DNA of 64,000 nucleotides from Saxidomus purpurata (lineage: Eukaryota; Mollusca; Bivalvia; Venerida; Veneridae). Numbering within the stretch: position 1 is the first letter of the stretch; the number at the start of each line of letters is the position of its first letter. The DNA lies in the NCBI GenBank assembly GCA_022818135.1, contig JAFMSR010000008.1:34961712-35025711 (forward strand), read 5' to 3'. A program made the translations under genes and the position numbers. The notes below the pieces were generated by a model that searched no databases, was not told the origin of the DNA, and was given only the letters and a program-made list of their open reading frames with translations. This document shows positions 23,776-37,009 of this stretch, piece after piece.

Positions 23776-23902
23776 AACATAAAATAAAGACTCATCTTCT
23801 GCAGACACTATATGAGCTATTTCAGCTAGAATAAAAATGGAAGCAAAATCTTTACATGAAATATTTAACGGAAGAGACAATTTAACTAAGAGAGATAATT
23901 AA

Positions 23903-26205
23903 CAAGAGGGCCATGCCAGACAGTGAACGATCCTAATAGCTCACTCTGGAGTTTTGCGCCATGTGAGCTAATAAGTGAAGGAATATGTGTAGTTGTTCAA
24001 GGCTGGACTTGTTTCTTTCCTCTTTTCTATTTCTATGAAACAAGGGGGCCTGAAGATCGCTCACGTGGGTCTGCGACTTATGACAATATGTGACCAAACT
24101 TCCAACTCTAAACTTTATATCATAACACAAACATTCTGTTTGACCTTGACAAGGCATAACTTTTGATCGATTTACATGATGATTTGGTTGCAAATGTCAC
24201 CTGTATGGCATACACAAGGTTTTCAACCGGATGACCTAGTTATTGAATTCAGAGTACCCATATTCATACTCCACCTACATTTCATCAAGACAATCATACT
24301 AACAAAGTTCCATGAAGATACAATGAACAAGAGGGCCATGATGGCCCCTTATCGCTCACCAGAGTACAACTGCTTTTAACAAAGTTGCTAGAAATCATCA
24401 AAACAACCTTTCTGACAAATTTCCAGGATATTTGGGCTGAAAATTGTTACCTCTACTGTGTTAAGGGGGGTCACTGGTGAGGTTTTGGATTTGTGCACTT
24501 CCGGAAATTTACATTTGTTGTATTTCAAAAATGATGATATAATTGGAAAAATCAATTAGGTAGTACTAAACTTGGGCACAATAGGAATATTTTAGGGTAA
24601 AAAAATTGAACATTTTTGGGAAAAACTATTTTGACCTCACATTTGGTGACTAAATTGACAAATTTTGTCATAATGCCAAACATGGGGGTAGGGGTACAAA
24701 AATAGTCATTTCTCAAAACCATTTAAGATATTTACATAATTCAAACTGTATTATTTATAAGAAGAATTGTTAGGGTATAAAAAATCATTAATAACTAGTT
24801 TATTTTGCAGTTCTTTGGAACAGACATATGCCGTTATATCTCAAAGCTCGCCGAAATCTAAAAAACACATTTTTTGTCAGTTTTTATTGAATTTCTTTCT
24901 TATATGCACATTGACCCCCATTTTTTATTTTTACATTCTAAAACAAAGGTTTTAATCAAACTGCAGACAAAATATCTGAAAAAGCTTGTTACTCCTTTAT
25001 CATGAAATATTCATTTATCAAAAATTGAAAAAATGAATTTTAGTAAAGTGGGTGGGGTAATAATAAGGAGTGTAATATTTATTCAGATGATGATAGAAAT
25101 ACCACAATCTCTAATTTTTCATCCTAAAGTATAATATACTACATAAGAAAAGATTAGAAAGTGATATCCATTCTGAAACATACACCACATACATAAACGT
25201 TTATAATACCAAAATTCTAGCTAATTCTGCATTAAGCACCTTGACCTGATAGTGTATCAGTCACTAAATATTAATATTGTGAAAAAGTTAAGTCATTGAC
25301 CCATCATTATTTTTCCAGAAATTAACTAGCAAAATGTTAGTCTCCATAAAAAACAGGGTCAATAAAATTTCTTGTTATTTTGAATTTCAGCAGTGACCCC
25401 CGTTAACAAGGTTTTTCCACATTTGGGCTGTGTGACCTAGTTTTTGACCCCAGGTGACCCATATTCGAACTTGAGCTAGAAATCATCTTAACAGCCTTTC
25501 CAACAAATTTCCAGGATATTAGGGCTGAAAATGTTACCTCTAGGGTGTTAACAAGGTTTTTCCATATTTGGGCTTGTGACCTAGTTTTTGACCCCAGGTG
25601 ACCCATATTCGAACTTGAGCTAGAAATCATCTTAACAGCCTTTCCAACAAATTTCCAGGATATTAGGGCTGAAAATGTTACCTCTAGGGTGTTAACAAGG
25701 TTTTTCCATATTTGGGCTTGTGACCTAGTTTTTGACCCCAGATGACCCATATTGAAACTTGAGCTAGAAATCATCTTAACAACTTTCTGACATATTTCCA
25801 TGATATTTGGGCTGAAAATGTTACCTCTAGAGTGTTAACAAGGTTTTTCCATATTTGGGCTGTGTGACCTAGTTTTTGACCCCAGGTGACCCATATTAAA
25901 ACTTGAGCTAGAAATCAACCAAACAACCTTTCTGACAAATTGCCAGGATATTTGGACTGAAACAGTAGCCTCTAGAGCCTTAACAAGATTTTTCTATTTT
26001 TAGGTCATGTGACCCAGTTTTTCATCAGAGATGACCCATATTTGAACTCGTCTGAGTAATTACTGGGACAAACATCCTGACCAAGTTTCATGACAATTGA
26101 GGCAAAAATGTGACCAATAGAGTGTTAACGAACTAAGTGGGGACGGACAACGGACATTCATTGATGCTAATAGCTCACCCTGAGCCAGCTCAGGTGAGCT
26201 AAAGA
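23903..26205. mobile_element. nested bivalve dispersed elements with ~147-bp core array
   Basis: AACAAGAGGGCCATG hairpin ends occur at 23903 and 24325 (GAGGGCCATGATGGCCCC, then ATCGCTCACC). The far end has GACGGACAACGGAC and AGCTCACCCTGAGCCAGCTCAGGTGAGCT at about 26170-26200. From 25398 to about 26130, five units of roughly 145 bases repeat AAGGTTTTTCCATATTTGGG, GTGACCTAGTTTTTGACCCC and GAGCTAGAAATCATC. The 132-codon minus-strand frame at 25403-25801 is this array. The element is inverted relative to the one at 930-2415. Confidence 0.7.
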
Positions 26206-27599
26206 TGCAACCTCTATTGCATACACAAGGTTTTTCTATGATTTGACTGTGTAACCTAGTTTTTCACCCCAGATGACCGATATTTGATCTCGACCTAAAT
26301 TTCATCAAGGGGATCATACTGACAAAGTTTCATGAAAATCAAATGAAAAATGAAAACTCAAATGCATACACAAGGTTTTTATATGATTTGTCCTTGTGAC
26401 CTAGTTTCTGACCCAAGATGTCCCACATTCGAACATGGTGTTGTGCATGACACAGGGTATGAGTAGCAATTTTTTCAAGCTTTTTCAAAATACTGACCAT
26501 GACCTTGACCAACTCGCCCAAAAAAAGAAAGGGATCATCTACATGTTGCAGGCAATATTCTGAGCAAGTCTGATGAAAGCTGAATGAAAATTGTTACATG
26601 CAAAGTGCTATCAAGGAAAAGCTAACAGAGGTCATTGTGACCTTGACTTTTGACCCGCTGACCTCCTACATATTGAAGGCAACCTTCTGAGAAAGTTTCA
26701 TGATAGTCAAATTTGAAAATTTTGACCTGTACAGTGTTACAAAGGAAAAATTTACGAACAGATGTATGGACAAGTCAACAGACAAACCACCATGGCATAA
26801 GTTCTGCCGAACGTTACCTCTAAAAATCACTACTTTTATTTGTTGTGAGTAAAATTCTCACGTATAGGTCATAATTTTTTTTTATAAAACAACATGATTA
26901 GGTACCTGGAAAGACACACCAATTGTTTTTTTTTTTCTGAAATTAGCTGCAAACAGAAGCCCTCCATGTCTGCTACATTGTCAAACAATTCACTTGTAAT
27001 TTACTGAAAATAAAAAGAAAAAAATTTCAGCATTGCAACTTACACATTATATATATCACTTTCAATGAACTTTCAAGTTTACATCACCTTCACTGGACTT
27101 TATGTTTACATAGAAAAAAATTACGTGGACATTCCAGGAAAACAAGATTTTTCTATCAAATAATGTTATAGAAAAGTTCCTCAGAGTATTCATGTTTATA
27201 AGCAACACCGTAAGAAAATACTATACAACTTTTAAAATAATAATAGTAAGGAATTTGCTAGCTTACAGATTTAGGAACAAAGAAAGTACTTATGTCTGTA
27301 TTTGAATTTAAAAGTGGATATTACACTAAAAATAATATTCAACTGACCATCAATTGACCAGTATATACAACAATAGAGGGAACAGACAAAACAGCCAAAA
27401 TTGACTTACATTTACCTCCAAAGGGTAGATTTAATTGTACATTACCCTTATTTCATCAATTATAAATTTTACCACATTGGAGAATTAAGTCATTTTTTGC
27501 ATCAAAACATACAAAAAAATATCGCAAAATATTCAATTGACCAGTATTGACCACAATGGGAGAAAATTTTCAATTAACCACATAGAGAGTGGCTAGATG
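26206..27599. other. further decayed core repeats, then AT-rich sequence
   Basis: From 26206 to about 26830 the text resembles the preceding core units (CACAAGGTTTTT, GTGACCTAGTTT, CATGAAAATCAAATG). After that I see no gene. A possible exon near 26905-26990 can be read on either strand but the readings conflict, so it is not called. Confidence 0.4.
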
Positions 27600-27843
27600 A
27601 AACATTCTTGCATATCGGATCGGCATTTCCGGTGATTTTGCCCATGCCTACTTTAAAGTGCAAGACGGTATGCAAGAAAAAGTTTCCACCATGAGACACT
27701 TGGCTCAAATGGAAATATCCGTCACCTCGGGTAACTGTTTTACGGGAACTCGGCAGAGCCTCGTTCCCGCCAAAACAGTTACCCTCGGTGACGGATATTT
27801 CGATCTGAACCTTGTGCTCATGACAGAAACTATTAACCAATAC
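27600..27843 (+). mobile_element. palindromic MITE-like repeat, copy inside the giant element
   Basis: Shares CTTGCATATCGGAT.GGCATTTCC, AAGTGCAAGACGGTATGCAAG and GGTGACGGATATTTCGATCTG with 17956-18428. The centre is a strong hairpin: GAAATATCCGTCACCTCGGG (27710 on) pairs with CCCTCGGTGACGGATATTTC (27781-27800). Confidence 0.75.
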
Positions 27844-28197
27844 TGATGTATATAATATTGACCACTCTGGAGGTATTGACCAGGAGATCTAGCTGAACTT
27901 TACTTTTTATTCTTAATGCTATCAATTTGAATTGTTAATTCATTATTCATATTAAGACAACCAAAAGTGATCACAAAATATTCATTTTACCAGCAATCGG
28001 CCATATATTGACCACTTTGGGATTATTGACTGGGGTGGCTTTGACCACACAACATTGCAAATAAGACCATGTATATTTATGTTTGTTCTGAAAATCACCA
28101 TCAAACTTGCTACACATGTAACATAATGCATTATATCAATTCCGAAATGAAAGAGAAACAAGTCTTCAATTGTTTTTAAGCAAGTTAACTCACATAC

Positions 28198-28304
28198 CAA
28201 TGTGTTTTCCATGCAGCTTCAGAATAGTTGGCTTCAGAGCAGCAGTTGTCAGGCAGAGCAGGATGTGAAAATGGTTGAGATGACACTACAAAATGCATGC
28301 TTTC
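28198..28304 (-). CDS. candidate internal exon inside the giant element
   Basis: Read on the minus strand, acceptor AATTTTCAG (28305 on) precedes a 107-bp open block encoding ESMHFVVSSQPFSHPALPDN and ending ...AAWKTH plus two bases, with donor GTATGTGAG at 28197-28189. Both splice signals are good. No family is recognised. It may join the candidate terminal exon at 22873-22948 in phase. Whether it is cargo, part of a transposase gene or chance is open. Confidence 0.3.
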
Positions 28305-28370
28305 CTGAAAATTTAGTACAAAACTTAAAATAACATAGTTACAGAAACAAGGTCTGAGTATACACAGCAA

Positions 28371-31084
28371 TTTTCTCTTGTTTACATATATCTTTCTTAT
28401 TTACATTTTTCTCCCCTGAAATTGGTACACAACATCTTCTTGGTGGGTCATCTAAGAATATTTCTTTTTCATGTTACAGAGCAGTGTTTAATGTTGGGAT
28501 GGTCAATCAGAATTCAGGCTTTGAGTATACAAATTTACAGTATAAATGATTGAATGTTAAACTGCCAATTCTAACACAATCTGCATATAGGTGTATAGTG
28601 AAAAAAAGTTTAATCTTTTGTTTCAATATACAAATGTATAAGTATCTATGGGAGCTGCCAGGTCCCTGTGGCTAGCATCAAATGTGACAGCAAATATTTA
28701 TATAGAAATAATAGAACACCAACAACATAATATAATAAAATATGCAAAATTAATAATAATTAGTGAAACAATTTATTAATTACATCTATATCATAAAATT
28801 CTTCAAAACATTCTAAAAAGCTTGAAAATTCGCATCAAAGTCTTTTAACATTAACTGAATAATTTCTAAACGTTCTGTTTTGAAGTGCATGCAACATGTT
28901 CTGTCATCATGGTGACTGGTCATGGAGGTGAAATCATTTACAATTTTGGGAGGTTAAATGACTGGGGTATGCACTGGCAGATACAGAGAAGGCATGTCTG
29001 GGGGGCTGACTCGGGGTGGGTTAGGGAGGGGTGTTCCCTCCAGACAGGAAAAAAATTGAGCTGTGTCTATGAAATGGTACAATTTCCAGCATCATATTTC
29101 ACCATCTCTCCAAACTTGCAACTGCAAAGTGTTCAGGTGGCAACAAAAACAATGTCAAATACACAATCTTTAATATAAGACATAGATAGATGTAAATACT
29201 AAATGTTCACTTATGTGATAAGAGAATATACTGTCACTGTGTCTATTATTAACGAGGACAAAAGTACCAGCTCGAGCAAAAATGTATCTGCAGACTTGGC
29301 TGGGGAGGAGGGTCAACTGCAGCCCTAAAGCCCAGCAGGCACGACACATCCGCCAGTCTTTATTCATTTGGCGTTTCAGTGTGACCCCTTTCACAGATCT
29401 GACTGTCACACCTGTAGAACTGTAGCTAGTCTAACTATTTCGACTTCGAAGGCAAACCGAATTTATAGGCTGATATTTTATAGGTGCGACAGTTATAAAA
29501 TATCAGATCTGTGAAAGGGGTCACACTGAAACGCCAAATTAATTAGGCTAAACTGTAGCACAGATGCAAGACACACCATCTTTTTCTTTGCATATATATT
29601 ACTCTAAATAATTGTACTCAGCTGGTGAATATCGTTATATTTTTTACTAGGGGCTATCCAGCCTCCGAGCGAAGATAACTATAAAATGTCCGTATGTAAA
29701 ATGGGTCTGCGTTTGTAGTCTTACTATTGAGACTAACTACAATGTAGGACTCTAGCCAGTAAAATGTCAACCTGTAAAATCGGTCTACCTTCAAAGTGTA
29801 AATAGTAAGACTAAACTTGCAACTATCATAATCATGATGAAAATCCTAGTTACACACCTATTTGGGTCGTAATAGCATTTATTGTTACCAGGTACGTGAA
29901 AACCCTAAATGTTTACAAATGGCGCCAGCAATTCAAAAGGGAGGTAACCACCAGATGGCAGAATAGTAGATATGCCCTCGTACATAAGACAGTTCGTACT
30001 CTGTCGTCTTTACAGACATAAAGGGGACCACAGACACCGTCAGCCATCTTCACAAAAACTATTGAGAATGTAGATCTGGTTCCGACTTCTCAAAAATTAA
30101 ATGCCGCTAAAGTGATTACATCTATTTTTACTTTGATAAGGCGGTCGGAAAATGATGATGGGGCAGTGGCCGACAAGCCTTCTACGGTAATGGCGTGTAC
30201 TGTACTGTAGATCTAATTAATGACAATAACGGACACCAAGTTGTAGATCTAAACGAAAATAGATGTTTTATCTTGTGAATATTTAGCATCGACCAAGAAA
30301 CGTTGACTCACCTTTATAATTTGTCTTATCCGAAGAAAACAACAATTTACAACCACTTGGAGAATTCTATGCTGATTGTTCTTCTGTTGATCCCCAGTGA
30401 TCCTAGAGTCTATTATTTCTCCCTGCAAACTTGTTTCTCGATGCCATGTCCAACCTCAACAGCGTTTAGAATAAGTGTAGATGACAATGACGTCATAGCG
30501 TTTTCGTCATAGGGCTTTGACGTCATAAAATAGAACGTGCTACCTTTCCTATAGCTTTGATGTCACTGATCCAGAGTAAACAAATGTTGAGTGATTTGAT
30601 ATTTTGGCAGTTTCAAAAAAATCAGCAGTGAAACTAGATCTCCGGAAATTTCAGGTAATAATCTAAAGTTTACAATACTTTTGTGTACTTCGCCATACTT
30701 GATAAAAACGAACCTGGTAGATCTAAAGAATGCTAAGTTGCTAACCAGCAACAACAGTGTCAATCATCAATGTTGCCATAGCATGATCATGATGATAGAT
30801 CAACAACTTAACACTGTCTTGGCCAACAATGAAACAACAAGAAAATAGATCTCTATATTAAATATGAAAAAGCCCTAGCGCAGATTAGTTGGGCTAATGA
30901 TCTACCTATAGTGAAAAAATGACCAGTCTAAGAAATAGTGACTAACTTTCAGATCTGAAAGGTAGCAAATGTCTTCATATTTTATGAGATTATCTCAGAT
31001 ATGGTAAACAGCTTCTTGTTCCATAATACAACTAAATATCATTACGATTTGAAAGTAGATCCAGGGGTCACTGAAATGGGTTCG
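28371..31084. other. gene-poor interior of the giant element, with a small inverted-repeat element
   Basis: No convincing gene. A small palindrome occupies 29366-29539: ATTTGGCGTTTCAGTGTGAC...CACAGATCTGA on the left is answered by TCAGATCTGTG...GTCACACTGAAACGCCAAAT on the right, about 37 bp per arm. A CTCACC at 30308-30313 would be a donor on the minus strand, but no open exon accompanies it. Confidence 0.45.
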
Positions 31085-31565
31085 GCTGGTATCAAGTGGT
31101 TTCACCCCCTAGTCGTTTCACCCCTACTTTAGTCATTTCACCTCCTAGTCATTTCACCCCCTATTGTAATTACTATACTGATTAAGAATGTGTGAAATGT
31201 TCTATTGTTATATTGATTGATATAATTTCCAAAGGTGTTTTTCAATCACAGAGTACTTTAATCAAAATAACTATAGAATATTTAGCACATAATGTAATCA
31301 GTACATCACTATGAAGAAATAAGATAGGAAATAAATGTTTCGATTTTTCTAAAAAAGTTAAATGATTTTGAAAACATATGTTGAAAATTTGCTGTCTGTG
31401 TTTTTGAAAGACCTTGTTTAAATATTGAACAGGATTCATTTTTAAATAAAACAATAAAAAAATTCATATTTCATAATAATTTTGGGGGGTGAATCATCTA
31501 GGGTTTTGGGAGGTGAAATGACTAGGGGTGAAACGACTAGGGGATGAAACCACTGGTATTCGTTC
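31085..31565. mobile_element. inverted-repeat element with repeated TAGTCATTTCACCCC motif
   Basis: The left arm has four spaced copies of a GTTTCACCCCCTAGTC / ATTTCACCTCCTAGTC motif (31100-31162). The right arm has the complements (GGTGAAATGACTAGGGGTG, AAACGACTAGGGG) at 31485-31550. Outer matches are AAGTGGTTTCA and TGAAACCACT. The loop is AT-rich and non-coding. Confidence 0.65.
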
Positions 31566-33921
31566 AGCTGAGTATCTGTTACTTTAATTATGCAAAACAG
31601 GGGTGCCTGTGATAAACAGAACAATAAAATTTTGTTGGAATAGTTTCCACTTTATTGTACATCACACAAATAGAGGACAGATATAACAGTAGTAATTCTT
31701 AAAGAGAATAGATTTAAAATATGTTATACATTCTACTCGTCATTTCATTGCCGGTTGAACAGTTCTAAACTTCCGGTCAAAAGCTAGCTTATACAGCTGC
31801 GCTGAAACACATCTATACATGTAGGTTTATCTACATGTACATACATTTGTTTTTGTATACGCAGTGATTGTTGTATAAAGGACATGTTTGACAAAACAGT
31901 TGGCTGCGATAAGGCCAAAAAAAATATCTGTGTTTCGGGTAACCCGACCCTACCTGGCGAAACCCCCGACCCTAGAGTTTTTTTTTTCAAAGTAAAAAAA
32001 TGTGAAGTGTCCCTTCCCTATGTTATGCATGTAGACTAACTAGCATTTTTGGACCGTTACCCTAAACACAGATTGTTCTTTTCCAACCTATAGAATGTTT
32101 TCACTTTTCACTTTAAAAAAAGAAGCTTTGTCCCTACCCTATCTAACATTTTTGGGACTGTTGCCCTAAACACACATTTTTTTTTTTGCGTTATGAGTTT
32201 CTTTTATCAAAGGGGCTATACACATTTGATTTTTTATTTATACATACATTATACTACATTTTTTTTGTATGTTTTAAAAAATGCAAGCATGCCTTGCCCC
32301 TTTGTCTTTTGTGGCAGTGACTGCCAGTGAGCATCATATATGTACATTGACATATCTAATTAGTGATTGTATATTCTTCCACAGAATTGGTTGACCATTG
32401 ATGTCAGAGCTGCTGTGAAAGAGGATAGCCAAACAAGGAAACTAAAGGACATTTAGCTGATATTTAGACTGTAGCGGGGTAATAGCAGTTTCGTAAAATG
32501 TAAAGATTACATTCAAATAATTAAAGGTAACTTAGTACTATAATAGTGTTTCTATTCAGAAATCGGGTTTTTAAAAGTTTTTCAAGCAAAGAAGGGTCAC
32601 TTCAGCTGGTAAGACAGCAGCTGCTGTCTTGGTAACATAAGAACTTCATATAATTTTACATCCAGGTTGCTAAGGCGTAAAAAACACATGTTTGTTTCAG
32701 GTTTCCCGACCTACCCTATTTTTTTTGCCCCGACCCTAGACTATTTTTTGCGTATTAATATTTTTTTAGCATAAATTCATTAAGATCTATGTTGAATTTG
32801 GTTTGTTTGAGAATAAACAAATTCCCCCCCCAAATCCTTACCTACCTACCCTATTTTTTTGGGGGGGGCATGAAACCTAAAACAAACATTTTTTTTTGCG
32901 TAATGGGACTTTAACCAATACTATAATACTTACAAGATAAATTTATTGATTTTGCTATAAAATTTCTGTATTTCAGTGTTGCATCTTTAACAGTTTCTTA
33001 TGTGGCTTTTTTTTATTCATTTCAGGTAAAAACAACAAGACCGTGAATGAAGTGTTTTTTTGAGTACTTAAAGGCTTTTTTTTAACTTAAAGCTAAATAA
33101 CAATGTTTTGTGAAGAATGAACTGGTTTCGAGAAACATCAATGCACAACTGACCAAATATTCTTGTTGAAAAAACTGGTGGATATGTATTTAACAGGCAA
33201 CAAAAAACTGTTTTGCGCCTTTGTAGATAACAGCAAAGCAAAGCAACTATTAAGTTGTATTTTATCGATGGTGAATGTTTTTAGCTAACCGTTAAAGGTG
33301 GTCAATCATATTTAAGCAACATTTGATGACAATTTTTAATTTTTGTATATTCTGTTAGAGATTTATCTAAGGAACAAGAAGACCCATTACAAAGAGTTAG
33401 ATCCCTATTCGAAATTTACATTTTATTTACTTTTATAAAATTTTGTTATTACTCCACTTTATTAATTTGAAAGTAATTAAAAAGTTGATTATTTCTTTTT
33501 TATTTCAGTATAATTTCTACTTTTACATTTGCATCGGATAGATATACAAATATTTTAACATTCTGAACCAAAAGGCAAGTTTTAAAACTATGTGTAGCTT
33601 CTGAATTCATTTATTTCCAATCTATTTTGGGTGCGCAACCAAGATAGGTAAAGGGAGGTAATAATATTTTTTCAAACTTGCATTTCTAATGAATTCCATC
33701 TAAATAATTATATAATTTTTAATGCAAACATTTTACAACTATAATACAATAGGTTTTATATTTATATCTTTCCTTAGGCAAAGTATGTGTATCAAATTTG
33801 TACTTATGATAAAATAACTCTTTTTTTCTCATTCTAGAGAAAATCAAATTTTAAAAATACCTGCAGTGAAAATCTTACTTGATTTAAGCGCTAAGTGAAC
33901 ATAAATGAGTGTAATTGATCA
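31566..33921. other. AT-rich interior with two CCCGACCCTA-type repeat fragments
   Basis: AACCCGACCCTACCTGG near 31940 and CCCGACCTACCCTATTTTTTTTGCCCCGACCCTAG near 32705-32744 belong to one dispersed repeat, with poly-T and C/G homopolymers. A possible last exon at 32376-32449 (acceptor TTCCACAG, then NWLTIDVRAAVKEDS and a stop) is too short to call. Confidence 0.4.
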
Positions 33922-36304
33922 GTGGCCGAGTGCATTATTAAAAGCGGTCGTAGGCCTACGTCCGGCTTATCTAGAGCGTAGATAACGGTCGCAAAATTTA
34001 ATCGGAGTGCATAAACGAGACGTAGCGTAAGTCAGGTAGTAAATCTAGCACGAAAGTCACGACTGCTATGGAGTAGGCGTAACTACAGCGTAGTTGAATT
34101 TTTATATACATTATCATATCAAATATCAGTAAAGGCAATGTTTTGGGTGTAACTGTCTGTTGGAGACATCTGGTTTTGTCATGGTTGTCCATCTATAGAT
34201 GTCTGAACATCGTTTGTCTGTAATATAAGCGTTTCCAGTGATATCTCTTGACCTAATTGGAGGTTTTTGAACAAAATTTCAAGATATCAAGTCGATATAC
34301 GGAACTCATGTTTAATCCAGCTCGGTTCGAGGGCAAGGCAACAAACGTTTCCGTTCTGTCTTTCATGAAATCCTTAAAGAGAAATGAAAAAACTTCACCT
34401 GATCGAGACGATATTCAGACATCTATATATCAGTTCAGGGTAATGGACGATGGTTCAACGGCTAATTCTAGAGACATGTAAATCAATCTATCAAAGGAAA
34501 GACCTTGAACAACTACAATTCAACGGTCGCAAAAATTTAATCCGAGTGCATAAACGAGACGAAGGGTAAGTCAAGTAGTAAATCTAGCACGAAAGTCACG
34601 ACTGCTATGGAGTAGGCGTAACTATATAAAGCGTACTTGAATTTTTATATACTTTTATCATGTCAAATATCAGTAAAGGCAATATTTTTGGTGTAATAGT
34701 CTGTTGGAGACATATGGTTTTGTCTTGGGGTGTCCATCTGTTTGCTCGTCTGTCTGTAATATAGCGTTTCAAGTGATATCTCTTGAACTACTCGGTTTTA
34801 GAACAAAATTTAAAGATATCAAGTCGATATAAAGAACTCCTGTTTCATCCGGCTCGGTTCGAGGGTAAGGCAACATTTGGCTTTAAATCTGTCTTCTGTC
34901 TTCCATGAAAGCCTTAAAGTAATTAAAAAACTTCACCTGATCGAGGCGATGCCAAGACATCTATAGATCAGTTCAGGGTTATGGACACGGTCACACCGGG
35001 TACAACGGTTAAATTCGAGAGACATATAAATCAATCTATGAAAGGAAAGCGTATACTCAGACTTTTAACATTTCGGTATTTAAAAGTAGGTGAAAAGGTT
35101 AAAATATCATACATATATTCTATTTTATAATTTAAGTAACATATCTTTCGGCACACTTTCTTCTATCCTTAAGACCACTTGATTAAAAAAAATTAACTAA
35201 CATAATGATAAGTCAAATAAAAGAAGGACAACAATTTATTAAAAAGGGGATTTTACATTACAAAACTCAAATGCATACTTCCTGTTATCATAATTAAAAA
35301 AAATGTTAGGCTTCCACGATCCAGACATTCAAACTAGGTCAAACACACTCACAGATCAAATTGGTCACCGCGATTTGGCCTACTTTTTGGCAATCAATCA
35401 AATTCAATCTTTGGCTAAAACTGACTGGAAATTGCAATCAGGTAAATCTCTCCTCTTTTCGGCTTCAAAATTTTACTTTCTAGGCATGAAGGGAGACACG
35501 CCGGGGTCTCATCCAAAACATGAGCTGAAAATTTAGCTTTTGGACGGACCTTGATAAAATCACTTTCAAATCAAATCAAATCAAATCAACTCAGACTTTT
35601 AACAACTACAGTTTGTACTGATTATATGTACTTACATGTAATTGGTTTGATCTAAAGAAAACGTTTGAAGAAGTTCGAGTCTCAAGTACAGTTTACATAG
35701 TTGTGAAACAAACAGACAGACCGACTGCCAAGCCAAACAACTGCCGAAACTGATTTCTAAATACCCTTTCCCATATACCCTCTTAAAATAAAATTACAGC
35801 GAAATCCGTATAGGGGCCTTCTTTTGTCAACTTCGCTTATGAAATCCTTGTTAACTAGACGCAATATATGTTATAGTTCAACTATAAAACGTTGTAACAT
35901 TCAGCATAATCTTTCTTTATACGACTATTAAAATAGATATTTCATTTGAATAGTGAAGAGCTAGATCTAATACTTTTAGTTACATGTTGCAACTATTTCA
36001 GAGTTCATTTTAAATCTAAGAAATTGTTAAGTACCTAGACATGTTGATATTCTCGTATTCATACAAAACAGGCAATTTTAAATTTTAGAAATACTTTTTG
36101 TAAAAAAAGTGTTATATTTCTAGATATGTTCCCATTATTTAAAACAGATTATCTTAACATATGCATATAAAATCTCATGCATTGAAACAAGAAATACAAT
36201 GATTTTGCACTCGCCTTAAAACCCCGTTGTACGACAGGATTAGTTACGCCAGCGCTGACCGTTTACGACAGCACAATCTACGCCTTCTTTATGCACTCGG
36301 CCAC
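33922..36304. mobile_element. putative composite element with GTGGCCGAGTGCAT ends and a 540-bp internal duplication
   Basis: GTGGCCGAGTGCAT at 33923 is answered by ATGCACTCGGCCAC at about 36290-36303. Inside, two direct units about 539 bp apart begin near 33986 and 34525. They share GTGCATAAACGAGACG, CGAAAGTCACGACTGC, GTCTGTTGGAGACAT and GCTCGGTTCGAGGG. The 74-codon frame at 34257-34481 lies in the first unit and is broken in the second. A CAAAT microsatellite sits near 35565-35588. No target duplication was found. Confidence 0.45.
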
Positions 36305-36465
36305 AGATGTTTAAGTTTCAAACAAATCTGTAACATGGCCAAAATCTGTTTGACCACCTTTAGTTTAATATATATGATCAGGTTTGTCATGTGTTCAAAT
36401 TGATTGAAAGTGTTTGATTTTTTCTAGTCTAACAGGGTGGAAATCTATCTCCTGTTTTAATTTAA

Positions 36466-36895
36466 TTACTAGTTCACCTGGCACTTTGTGCCAGGTTGAG
36501 CTTAACGGATGAATAATTGTCCGTCGTCCGTCGACATCTCCTCTGAATACCAATGTTGATGAAACTTGGCAGGGATGTTCCTTGCCTGAAGCTCTACCAA
36601 AGTTGCTCAAAGAATTCCATTCCATGCAGAACTCTGGTTGCTATGGCAACAATTAATGTTCCCCTATTTAGTTTGTTCAAATCAAGCCCCTTGGATCAAA
36701 ATTGACCACGCCTGTGTGTGTGAGGGGGTCCCTTTATTTTATATAGAGTTATAGGAAAATCCAAGCTTCCAATGAGTTCCTATAGCAACCACTAACTTCT
36801 CAAGCAACCATTGACTCTCTTAGCAGCAAGTGCATTATAACTCAGATGAGCGATATAGTGCCATCATGGCCCTCTTGTTCTTAAATTACCCAAAT
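36466..36895 (+). mobile_element. short bivalve dispersed element, near complete
   Basis: Left hairpin TTCACCTGGCACTTTGTGCCAGGTTGAGCTT (36471-36501), then GTCCGTCGTCCGTCGACATC. Right end GATGAGCGATATAGTGCCATCATGGCCCTCTTGTT (36845-36880). It is the same family as 930-2415 but without an expanded core array. Confidence 0.7.
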
Positions 36896-37009
36896 GAGTT
36901 TATTTTACAAGAGCACGATAGTCCATAATTTCTGTCAAAGAAGGTCAATTAAGTAGTAAGTGATTATGATGTAGAAGTCTTCTTTAGATATTGATGTTGA
37001 CATAGTTTT

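Noticed and set aside
25403..25801. 132-codon minus-strand frame
   Set aside because: It is three units of the ~147-bp dispersed-repeat core, with periodic repetition of SSSSNMGHLGSKTRS-like text.
26905..26990. Possible exon on either strand
   Set aside because: The plus and minus readings both have acceptor-like tracts, but the minus one starts with a stop and contains a poly-A run; undecidable.
32376..32449. Possible terminal exon (NWLTIDVRAAV...)
   Set aside because: A good acceptor and a stop, but no partner exon or recognisable family; too short to support.
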